NCBI RefSeq assembly: GCF_010183535.1
Contig: NC_071330.1
Coordinates: 4,445,717-4,509,716, forward strand
Direction of reading: 5' to 3'
Origin: Caenorhabditis remanei
Taxonomy: Eukaryota > Nematoda > Chromadorea > Rhabditida > Rhabditidae
Length of the DNA: 64,000 nucleotides
Below are positions 1-9,600 of this stretch, piece after piece. A program made the position numbers and the translations under genes. Positions within the stretch are counted from its first letter, which is position 1, and each line of letters begins with the position of its first letter. The notes below the pieces were generated by a model. It made no database searches, was not told the origin of the DNA, and saw only the letters and a program-made list of their open reading frames with translations.

Positions 1-1327
1 ATCACTAAATTAACTGTAAAACTACTTAAACTTGTCAACTTACTCTAATTATAGCTCAAAATATCTCAAAAACCTTTTTTTAAGTTACTGTTTAAAAAAC
101 ATGTTCGCTTCACCCGGGTAGTTGAAAATTTGGAAGCCCGACCCGTGACAAGTATGCTCAATTCAAAATTCCACTAGAAGAACATTACCGAAGCTATTAG
201 AATCCTGTAATTATTATCAAACAACGTCTATACTTTATAGAACAAAATTACAACTTTTCCTTTTCGGATTAAAATTATATGTAACATAACTTGTGTTTTT
301 CAAAATATTCAAATCTCTCAAAACTGCAACAACTACAATTTCGGCAGTTTTACACAATTCCATTTCTTCACAACCCTAGCTTTACTAGTTCTGATCATTG
401 ACCCTTATCTCCTCTATTTCCACATATTTTCACAACTTTTGAAAGTGGACACATTGGGGGTCAACATTGTTGACACATGTCCCTCTCCCTCTAGTAATGG
501 TTTTTTGTTTCATCATTTTCCATGATTCATTCGTACGTCCGTCGTGTGTCTTCACATGACTTTTCGAACAAAATTTTTGTTTCTGAGAGTCTATACAAAA
601 TCGATGGAAACTTTTCAGTTGTGTAGTAGAATCGTAGTCCGAAATCATTTTTCTTTTTCTTTTTCTTCTCAAAGTGTTTACAAGCACAGGACGCTGTGCT
701 AGTAAGCTAGTTCGCTCTACTGAGGAAAGAAACACGGTCATTAGGTTACTGTGAAAAAGAAATAAAGTTTGGCCAAGAATTTTCAAAAAAAAATTTAGTT
801 CACAAATGCAATGATTGCACACTCAGAGTTTTTGTCGGAATTTCAGGCTCCGCGCCCACGAGATTGGGGGGTGAGTACTGAAATTGAACGCCCTCCACTA
901 GTCATTGGCGGCAAATTCAAATTTTTTTTTCAGCTTTATCGTACATCTTTTGTGCCGGTTTGTATTTTTCAGCATTTTTGGTCAGTTTTTCGATTATTTC
1001 GCGTCTTTTCGAGATCGATTCTATTTAAAAAAATTAATATAATTTTTGAATAACAAATTTATTTTGAATTCCGCAATAAAAATTTTTGCTAATTTCAGCG
1101 AAGCGCGGTTGATTTTAGCAGTCCCTGGCTCCGTGCGCGTCCAAAACAAATCTGAATTGGCCGGTGCAAACTTTTTGAGTATAGGAACATGTACAGACCG
1201 TTTGAGAGTATTATGAGGGCAATATGTCCTGACTCCTCTTTTGGGGGCGGAGCCTAAAATTGAACTGAAATTTTGATATCCGGAAGCACCATTCATTTCG
1301 ACGATAGTCAATGTGCTTGGCGGTTGC

Positions 1328-1503
1328 GCTCTGATCAAGGCTGTCGCACGGCCGGCCGTGGATTAACCAAATGGGCTGAATTTTTGTACATCGACTAATC
1401 TTTTGGTCCTCTACATGGCCGCCTGAAGAAGCGAAAATTTTCCATGGCTGGGAACTGAGATATAGAATCGGCCCACGGCCTTTTTGACAGCCTTGGCTCT
1501 GAT
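1328..1503. mobile_element. hAT-like MITE with perfect 8-bp target duplication
   Basis: The element is 1336-1495 (160 bp). It starts CAAGGCTGTCGCACGGCC and ends GGCCTTTTTGACAGCCTTG, so its ends are inverted repeats of about 10 bp plus a GC-rich inner part. The 8-mer GCTCTGAT lies directly on both sides (1328-1335 and 1496-1503). An 8-bp target duplication with CAAGG-type ends is typical of non-autonomous hAT elements. A second family member lies at 3871-4110. Confidence 0.85.
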
Positions 1504-1929
1504 GATAAAACTGATCCAGTTATTTTTCAAATAATTTCACCATTATGATTAGAGCGCAATTGTCAAACCAACAAATTCCTTATAAACGTTGTACATTTTT
1601 TGTAACTGCGCTCCACCGGACGCACTAAAGTCCTCTTTCTCCAGTCCTCCTCCATTATTATCATTTTACGGAATTCGTAATTGCGCTCCAACGAACTTCT
1701 CCCACAATTGAACAAGCATCCCGCTTTAAAACATCCCCTTCTTTTCGATGCCTTTTCGATTAGATTTTTCCCTTAAAAGCCATGTGACAGACAAGACCGC
1801 TCATTAACTTGTCTCGAAAAACAAATCATGTCCTCCCCCTCAACTATACATTTCTATTCTAATTTTAGCAAAACATGAAAAACAATATTTCATTTGACAC
1901 TCACTCTCTCGGTTACCGGGAGCAGTCGC

Positions 1930-1942
1930 GTTACTTGGCAAC
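1930..1942 (+). promoter_or_regulatory. Imperfect RFX/X-box-like motif
   Basis: GTTACTTGGCAAC reads as a left half GTTAC(T), one spacer base and a right half GGCAAC. That resembles the DAF-19/RFX X-box but has a one-base spacer instead of two. It ends 80 bp before the start codon at 2023, within the distance range usual for nematode X-boxes. The match is imperfect and functional use is inference only. Confidence 0.3.
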
Positions 1943-2022
1943 CTCCTCTCTAGACTCTTCTTCTCTTTTTTGTTTTCTATATATGTATACATATATGATT
2001 CATTTTCAGACATTCTCAAACG

Positions 2023-3308
2023 ATGGCGTTCTTATCGAATTTGAGAGAGTGAGTTCTATAATAAAATCAAAGGATTTTTCAAAAATTCAAAAATGTTCAG
2101 TTTGTTCAACTCCGAGGAGTGTATGATCATCACCCAGAAGCCTTACTACAGGGACCCAAAAGGACTTAAGAGCACCATGGTATATCTGTCCATAAGTCCG
2201 GATGTCCACAGCTTTGTTTCCAGATGGCCCACATCGCCGTCTCCTTTGCCATCTACGGTCTCCAGCAGTACTACGGTGTCATTGGAAGCTACGCACCAGA
2301 AGAGATTCCGTTCTGGTTCATGGCATCTGGCAACATGTTGGTCTCGATTTTTGGAAGTGTCCGGGGATTTGATATTGTTATTATGGCGGTTAGTTTATTT
2401 GTAAAGGCTTCGTTTTCATAGGTGTCTTTTTTACGGAGTTATCCTAGGCGGGTTGAATTCTTGCTTCAAAATTAAGAGATTTTTGAGTTCTTCACATTCA
2501 CTGACTATAACTCTTCTGGAAGTGTCCGTACAGAAGAGTGGTTTATTGCAAATTGGGAGAGAGGCTTGAGATCTATAACCTGAAAATGCAGTATTTTCAG
2601 GTTTTACGATGTCGCAACGGATGAAAAAAGGTCCTATCCACCATAATTGTAGAAAATGTAACTCTCTATCTTATGAGCCAGAAAACGGGCATTTTATTGA
2701 GAAAATAACTTTTTTTGATACAGAAAAACTGAACTTGAGAAAAGTGGTATAACTTTTTTTGCAGAGAACATTTTCGAACAAAGGAAATATACTTGAGGAC
2801 GCTCTGAAACTGTTACAATTTTTTGGAAAAATAATAAATCGTTTTTTTTGTATCGAAAAAATCTGACCAAAATTCACGTTTTCTGGCTCATTCGATAGAG
2901 AAATTCATTTTCTAAAATTCTGGTGAATGGGACCTTTTTCAACATTTCAGTAACCGCGCCGCGCTCTAATTGTAAGCTATGAAGGTTTCTAACTAGAGGG
3001 CGATTACTAAGAACACCAGAAAACCATCCCAACTATACCAATCGTTTTACAGGAACTCCTCGTCGCTCTCATCACCGCTGTCGTGTTCCAATTCCCATTG
3101 TTCTTCCCAGTCATCATTATCATGAGTAAGAGCCTTCTGCCTGTATAATGTTACCTCCTTCTCATTTCCAGTCATTCAAACCTGCCAACGTCTCGAGAAA
3201 ACGCTGGGATACGAGTTCCCAGCAGCCGACGAACAATTGGAGGGAGAGGAAGAGGAACCGGCTATCCGAAACAGAAGACACCAGGCTTATCCGACTGTTT
3301 TTGAGTGA
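2023..3308 (+). CDS. Small multi-span membrane protein, unknown family (159 aa)
   Basis: Five exons: 2023-2048, 2101-2179, 2224-2388, 3053-3125, 3172-3308; 480 nt, in phase throughout. I chose the ATG at 2023 over 2093 because GTGAGT follows 2048, TGTTCAG precedes 2101, the 52-nt intron is typical and the phase fits, and a CAG trans-splice-like acceptor lies at 2007-2009. The protein has a short polar N-terminus, hydrophobic stretches around residues 35-55, 65-85 and 93-115 (rich in LLVALITAVVFQFPLFFPVI), and an acidic then basic cytoplasmic-looking tail (EGEEEEP, RNRRHQ). I do not recognise the family. AATAAA lies at 3342-3347. Intron 3 carries a 2619-2944 palindrome. The next gene shares its last three intron positions and phases (0, 0, 1), suggesting tandem paralogues. 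Confidence 0.75.
2619..2944. repeat. Long imperfect inverted repeat (MITE-like) in intron
   Basis: The left arm starts near GGATGAAAAAAGGTCC and the right arm ends near GGGACCTTTTTCAAC. Inner segments GAGCCAGAAAACG and CGTTTTCTGGCTC also pair. The whole would fold into a hairpin of about 325 bases. No coding capacity is seen. Confidence 0.7.
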
Positions 3309-3782
3309 ATCCGAACAAACAAATAGTTATTTGCTTCTCTCAATAAAAATTCAATGTTTTAATAACTCTCCTTGTGATTCTGATTCTGAAACCAATAAAT
3401 CGATAACTTTCCCCTGGTGCAAGACATCAATTTATGTTTTTGCTTTCTGATCACTGTTTCCTTTTCAAAACTGATCTCCGACGCTTCTTGAATTCTTAAT
3501 AACATCCTTTTCATAAAACTCTTTTCATCGGCTTCTCCCGCCAAAAAATGTTCCTCTCTCGATGACATTTCCTCCTTCTTCTTCTTCTTTTTCTTCTCAC
3601 ACCAATTGGTTGACAGCTCATAGAGAAGAAAAAAGAAGAAGAGAATGTAGAAAACACATGTGTGTTTGAACTATGAGTGATGGAGTTTGAGATCACGTGA
3701 ACACACTGGAAGGCACTTGGAGGACCGCCCATCTTTTGGGGGAAAGGAAAAGAGCAGCAGGATTTTCATTGGTAATCTAGAT
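3309..3782. other. Intergenic region between the two membrane protein genes
   Basis: AATAAA at 3342-3347 fits the end of the upstream gene. A pyrimidine-rich TTC repeat lies near 3571-3600. No RNA gene or coding segment is seen. At about 475 bp the gap is long for an operon spacer, and no clear trans-splice acceptor precedes the start codon at 3783. Confidence 0.6.
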
Positions 3783-6294
3783 ATGACCGCTGCGACTCAA
3801 CCAGCAAGGATGAATTTTTATAATAAGGTGAGCGCTTGGTATATTATTGAGTGGGGTTCCTAGGGTTTGACTGGTAGTCAAGGCTGTCGTACGGCCGGTC
3901 GCGATTTTTTCTTGAAAATCTCAAATAGCCGCGGTTGGCCAAACAAATTTGGCACCAGTGGGGGTCGAACCCTGGTTGTCAGATTGTTACCAAAAAGTCA
4001 AAAGTATATCAATTAATGTTTTCAGTTGAAACTCTAGAAAGCCACGGCTATTGGAAATTTTCAGGAAAAAGCCGCGGCCGGCCGAGATTCCTGACAGCCT
4101 TGCTGGTAGTTTTGTTTAGGTATTCTGGAAAATCATACTGATAAATCAGATGGACTACTGTAGACACATACAGCATACAAAATCACACGCTTGAGGATTG
4201 TTCCACGACCTCACTAATTATCTCTCACTTTCAAGTTTTTATAGAGCGTGTAGATCAAAAGTAGAGCTTGATTTTTATAATCGACCTAGAAAGTTACAGT
4301 TAATGAAAGTGAATAGTTCAAAATCTCGTATTTTCTGTAAAAATCTTATTATTGAGGCTTTTGGCTCGGTGCCAACTCGAGTTTTCCGGCTCTGAATTTT
4401 CAGATCAAATTTCTATAATCCTTTTTCTTGAATGCAATGAGTACGCACCTATCTGCTTTTTTGGTAAAAATGCGGATTCACAGAGATATCAGTGCGTACG
4501 CAACGTTACCGTAGCGCCCCTCAAAATCCTTAATGACACTTCCGGCGAAAGTCTAGTGAACTTGAGTTATGAGCTTAAGCTTTGAGTCGGACCTTTAAGC
4601 CATCTGTGAAGGCTCGACCCTAGCTCTAACAATTCTCAAATAGATTATACAGCAGTGCTTTCTTTGAACCCTGAAACGTGAAATACTTTTAAAAAAAACC
4701 GAATTCGAAAACCCAATGAGGTACAGTACCGTACAAAAAGGTATCAATTTTGGATGTTTTCAGTGGAAAATCACAACCTTTGACAGTGTATTTCGGTGTT
4801 AACGGATTGTCCGACAAGCTCAAGTTTATATGGGATAAACAGAGCAAAAATAGTACATCATTTTCGTAGTTGACCATTTTTCCGTAGGGACACTATCTCG
4901 AAAGTTACAGGTAAAGAAACCCATTACTCTCTGAAATCGACTAATTTCAATGCAAATTAGCGAACTTTTGGAGACTTTCACTTTAACAACCTATAACTTT
5001 CATGGTAGTGTCCATACAAAAAAATGGTCAACTACAACCCATATAAACTTGAGTTTGTCGGACAATCCGTTAACACCGAAATACACTATCAAAGTTGGTC
5101 ATTTTCCACTGAAACCAGCCAAAGTTGATAACGTTGTGAGCGGTACTGTAGTTATAACTTTAAATTCTTCTAATCAACCTCCCCTCCTCATTCCAGCTAA
5201 GCCGCCATATCTCCTCCCCTCGATTCTGCATCTTCTTCTTCTGTATCACCGGAATTATCCTCGACATCTTCTTCAAATACAATCCGAATCTTCCATGGAC
5301 TCATCTCTTAACTGGAACAAGTCCATCTTTCGAACTCTTTGTAATCGGTGGTCTCTTGATGAACTCTCCAGCTGGCAATCGATTTGCTCTCATTGTTTGT
5401 GTAAGTAAACTCATCACACCCTCCTTACAACCGCGCTCTACCGAAACCGGAGAAAACAAAGAGACTCAGAGAAAAAGAGACTTTTTTAAGGGCTTTCGGT
5501 GGAGCGCAGTTGTAACAACTGTGCCGAGCTAATAACTAAATGCGTAAATCAATTAAATTCAGAAACTTGATGTCATTCTCGGCGTTTTGTGTCTTCTGAC
5601 TCTTCCAGTCATTTCTGTCGCTGAAAATACCACTGGCTATTATCTTCACATGCCGTTCGTCTCATCATTCCACTCCAGTTTTGCATTCCAAGTCACTTCA
5701 ACCATGGAATTTTTCTATGTCGCTTTGATTCTTGGTTTCGTTTCGACTATCCTCATTCTTCTCTTCTTGGCTTGTAAGTTTTGAAATTAACTAGGGAAAG
5801 TCATAGTGTCAGTTTGGAGTTATGGGACGTGTCCTATATTATTGGAAAGCTCAGAAAACGCTGATTCCAAATATATACTCAGTTTTTGCCCTTGAGGCCT
5901 GGAATTCGAGAAAAAGAAGGTCGAAGTTCTGAAAAATGACAAATTATTGCCTTTCTGACACGCGAAATTTTTTCGTTTCAATTTTCGCGTGTTAAATACA
6001 AAGGTAATAATTCTATATTTTTCCAAACTTTGACCTCCTTTTTCTTGAATACCAGGCCTCGGGGGGCAAAACTGATATATACTTGGAATCAGCGTTTTCT
6101 CAGCTTTCCAATGGTATAGGTCACTTCCCATAACTCCAAACTGACTCCATGACCTTTCCTAGTAAAGGTCTCGCTACGAAAATCGCTTAAAATTCCAATT
6201 TTCAGTCGACACCGCAAAACTTCTTCTGCTCCGCAAACTTGTTTCTCACGACATGACAGTCGCTCAAAAGTTGAAGCAGGTCCAACAAGTTTAA
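3783..6294 (+). CDS. Four-span membrane protein, unknown family (182 aa)
   Basis: Four exons: 3783-3827, 5197-5400, 5563-5773, 6206-6294; 549 nt, all GT-AG with matching phase. Four hydrophobic segments stand out at about residues 25-42 (FCIFFFCITGIILDIFF), 60-85, 86-103 (LDVILGVLCLLTLPVIS) and 133-153 (FYVALILGFVSTILILLFLA). A possible N-glycosylation site (NTT) lies in the loop before the last span, and the short tail is basic. I cannot name the family. Introns after residues 15 and 83 are phase 0 and the last is phase 1, as in the upstream gene. AATAAA lies at 6333-6338. Intron 1 (1.37 kb) holds a hAT-like element and a large palindrome; the other introns hold further palindromes. Confidence 0.75.
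3871..4110. mobile_element. hAT-like MITE, second copy, perfect 8-bp target duplication
   Basis: The element is 3879-4102, with ends CAAGGCTGTCGTACGGCC and GACAGCCTTG. CTGGTAGT lies directly on both sides (3871-3878 and 4103-4110). Ends and GC-rich subterminal GGCCGG segments match the copy at 1336-1495. It sits in intron 1 of the four-span protein gene. Confidence 0.85.
4718..5155. repeat. Large imperfect palindrome (about 430 bp) in intron
   Basis: The arms run from GTACAGTACCG near 4719 to GCGGTACTGTA near 5142. Long inner segments pair, for example CGGTGTTAACGGATTGTCCG on the left with its reverse complement on the right. Related GACAACTTTTTTGTACGGACACT sequence occurs near 20698-20725 and in fbn-1 intron 12, so this is a dispersed family. 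Confidence 0.7.
5430..5530. repeat. Short dispersed palindrome (GCGCTCTACCG family)
   Basis: It runs from ACAACCGCGCTCTACCGAAA to TTTCGGTGGAGCGCAGTTGT, followed by a conserved GTGCCGAGCTAATA segment. A near-identical copy lies at 50505-50640. Shorter relatives occur near 1551, 12374, 35500, 45615 and 57515. Confidence 0.7.
5791..6164. repeat. Inverted-repeat element in last intron
   Basis: Outer ends CTAGGGAAAGTCA and TGACCTTTCCTAG are imperfect inverted repeats. Inside, CAGTTTGGAGTTATGGG pairs with CCCATAACTCCAAACTG. It fills most of the last intron of the four-span protein gene. Confidence 0.75.
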
Positions 6295-6651
6295 TTTAGT
6301 TTTCTTTTTTTGAACCTTTCTTTCACTAATCTAATAAAAAGTCATTACTCTGCCGGCGGATATTCCGAAAAAAAAAAGAAGAAAGGATATTTCTTTTTTT
6401 TTGTAGAGCAGCTGTCAATGACGCATTCAAAGATTCCAACAGAGCTTATATCTAAGTGGTAAACAATTTTCAGTTTGCTAGCTTTCCGGGACAGAGTTCA
6501 TATAAAATTGGGTGCTGAATTGGGACTATGACACAAAAAGAAACGGGGTGAAAAACTATGGTAAGGGGTTAATTAACGAGATGGTTACTAACAGAACAAT
6601 GTATAAAATATGGCGATTAGTATAATACATGGAATAAAAACAATTATCTAA
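6295..6651. other. Convergent intergenic region
   Basis: This separates the 3' ends of the four-span protein gene (+) and the kinase gene (-). It contains AATAAA at 6333-6338 for the former. I saw no canonical signal for the kinase on the minus strand. Nothing else is seen. Confidence 0.6.
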
Positions 6652-9600
6652 CTAAACGGACGGTGATCTTCCGAATCTCGCCGCCAATTCCGCTTGCGAC
6701 CGTCTGTGATGAGCTTCCGCTTCTTCCCAAATCAACTGTTTCAACTGCTCTTTCGGCAGCTCATCGAATTCCATTTCGACAGTGAACGGGTGTTCGCAAA
6801 TTGGTTCGTCACTTGGATCGTAGTATTGTTGGAGATATGGATGTGCCAAGGCGTCTTCGATGCTGATGCTGGAATAGTTTTTGTGATTTTATAAAGTCTT
6901 TTGATGTCTTTTCTATTTCTGTCAGATGGAGATAAATAACTGAAAATATTAAAATTAGGATATGAGATTTTGGAGGAAAATGACTTATTTTTTAATTATT
7001 TCATTGATGTCTGGTGTCCTCACGTCTCGGATTTGTAACTTATAATGCCCTAGAATCAATTTTAAATTTTCACAGAAGCAGACCAGTTTTTAATTAAAAA
7101 ATCTTTTGCGGTTTTTGGGTGGTTTCCTATTGAATGCTCTTTTTTTTGTGAATTTGCAAAAGAAACATGAAAAAAAGAAGATATTTTAGCTGTTTCCTGT
7201 GAATTTAATAGAACAAACGATACAAATAATAATTTTCAACGATTTCTCACTTAAAAAACAAAATTGAGGATCAGTTTTCATGCGATCAACGCCTTTGAAA
7301 AAAGTGAAATTTGTCTGAAAGTCAGCTGAAAACAGACTTGTCACGGGTCGGGCGGAAATCATTCTTATATATAAAACGCATGTGGGGTTTGTCCATCTGT
7401 CCCAATGTCCGCAAATTTTGAGAAATGAGAAAGAAATACGGCCGAGCCCAAAATCGAACTTGCTCTCTTTGCGCAGACACAGGTGAATCGCGACTCACGA
7501 ATAATCATACGTTTACAAGTAATAGGAGAATTACTCAAAGGCCGCGAAAATGGAAGACTTGTAATACGCATCATCGCGAAACTATACACATCCATGAATA
7601 ATTAACGAAATATTGGACAATCGCGAAAAGTATGATGAGTAATTGGTAAATCGCGAAAGCGTGTGCGGAACATATTTTCCAAGTCTCTTTTTCTTATTTT
7701 ACTTTATTTTTATCTGTTTTTCTTATTTTTACCGGTCTCTGTAAAATCACCTCTTTATGTGACAACCTAAAAAGTACAAACTGCTTGGACAATCAACAAG
7801 AAGAGGTTTGTCTGCAATCACATTGAGAGTCTAATGATAAATGGAGACATATTTTAAGATATGGGTAGAACCGTATAGGATGGTAATTCGAACAAATTTG
7901 GAAGAGGATCAAGAGGAACGACAAACTTCAATTCTTTTTCGGCTTGTAAGCTGAATACATGGGAACATAATTAGGTAATATATATTTTTTAAAACTTTCT
8001 GTTTGAAGTATTTATTGCTATTTCAGAGTATCGTACTACTCTTCAACTCCATGAGCAACACCACCGACTGCAACGATTCAAAGAAGCTGTTTGGAGAGGA
8101 GCAGCGTTTTCGAAAAGGAGGCGGCGTTCGTGAGGACGAAAAATAATTTATAACTGACTTTACTTTGTATACTTTTAATCACCTTCCCCTTTTTCTGTTA
8201 CCCTTTTTGTCCTTTTTTATTTATTATTTCCAATAAAAATGTTTTTTCAAACCCAGTGAATTCAAATAATTTTCGCGATATGTGAACAACTACCGCTCGC
8301 GATCACACAAATATCATACGTTTTTAGTCGCGATTTGCGAGCAATATGTGAATTATTCGTCAATATTCGCGATTTGCCAATTACACACCAATAATAGGTA
8401 TCATCGCTTGTACGTATCGGGACAAGCGCGCGAACAATATTTGACAAATTACACACTTTCCGCGATTCACCTGTGGAGACCGCCGCCTTTGACCACTCGG
8501 CCACGCGGACACATTTCTGAGAAGATGAACACGTAAATAAGGAGAGGCCAGCCGGATGAAGCGCCGAAGGCGCGGCAGCCAGGCTGGTAATAAATAAAAA
8601 TCTCGCCCCATTTTGACACATTTATTTGTTTATTTTGAGTTTTTGAAATTTTTTTAAAAAAGTATAGTTTTCGACTAAAAATCTAAAATTCAATCCAAAG
8701 GCGAATATGTTTGATAATTTAAGCATTTTCACTCTAAAATTTCAAAAAATTTTGTTCAAAAAGGAGTGTCCATTTTTGATCCGGGCCGGGCCGAGAGAAA
8801 GTTTGGCCCAGCCCGGCCCGATTTTTGACAGGTCTGGCTGAAAATCAGTTGAAAGTCTGTATGTATGTCTGTTTGTCCAGAATTCTCTCTTTTCCCCACT
8901 GACCGCTTGTTTGGATCAAAAGTGAGCATTTTATCCAACAAATCGAGTGCTCTCGGATCGGCTCCCGGATACAAACGTTCCCATGGCAACTTTCTTTTCG
9001 GCGGAAGTGAAATCAGATACGACCTCGCCTTATCATTAATAATACATTTCAAATCGTCACTAGTCGGTGATCCAATTGTAGCCAATATCAGATTGAGTTG
9101 ATCCAAATAGTGTTTTCCGGGGAACAACGGACGATTACTGATCATCTCCGCCAGAATACATCCAACCGACCAGATATCGATTGATTTTGTGTATCCTTTC
9201 GAGTTGAGCATGATCTCCGGTGCACGATACCATCTTGTTGCCACGTATTCTGTCAGAAATCCAGTAAGATCTGCACGTGGATTTGTGACTCGCGCCAAAC
9301 CGAAATCACAGATTTTCAGATCGCACGTCGTGTTGAGCAACAAATTCGATGGTTTCAAATCGCGATGGAGCACGTTTGCAGAGTGAATGTATTTGAGACC
9401 ACGGAGTATTTGATAGAGGAAATAGCAGACGTGGTCATTCGAGAGCTCTTGAGATTTCAGCAGTTTGTAGAGATCCGTTTCCATTAGGCTTTGCACTATG
9501 TATCTGGAAAAAAAGAGATGGTTTTGCGCTGAAAATTTCAGATTTTCTGAAGAAAAAGTTGGCTAACAAGGGTAAAAGTCTAAAATTTGGCGAATTTTAT

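Larger units (their letters stand above)
1..2022. other. Upstream flank without a supported gene
   Basis: No reading frame here shows domain content or a credible exon chain. The stretch is AT-rich. It holds a hAT-like element at 1328-1503 and copies of a dispersed short palindrome with the core GCGCTCC or GCGCTCT near 1551, 1606 and 1683. The last 150 bases probably contain the promoter of the gene starting at 2023. A CAG acceptor at 2007-2009, just before that start codon, is a plausible trans-splice site. Confidence 0.6.
7359..8587 (-). mobile_element. tRNA-derived SINE-like element, split by an insertion
   Basis: The two parts, 7359-7479 and 8474-8587, together match the intact copy at 9911-10137. 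The minus strand carries a perfect pol III A-box, TGGCCGAGTGG (8493-8503), inside a tRNA-Leu/Ser-like 5' half. It also carries a conserved CGCCGAAGGCG hairpin segment near 8560-8572. The body is interrupted by a separate element at 7480-8473. Confidence 0.65.

Noticed and set aside
2093..2404. Start of the first membrane protein at the ATG at 2093
   Set aside because: That ATG overlaps a TGTTCAG acceptor. The 2023-2048 exon fits by phase, donor and intron length.
8262..8621. 119-codon minus-strand frame
   Set aside because: It runs across the subterminal CGCGA motifs and tRNA-like part of two transposons; not a gene.
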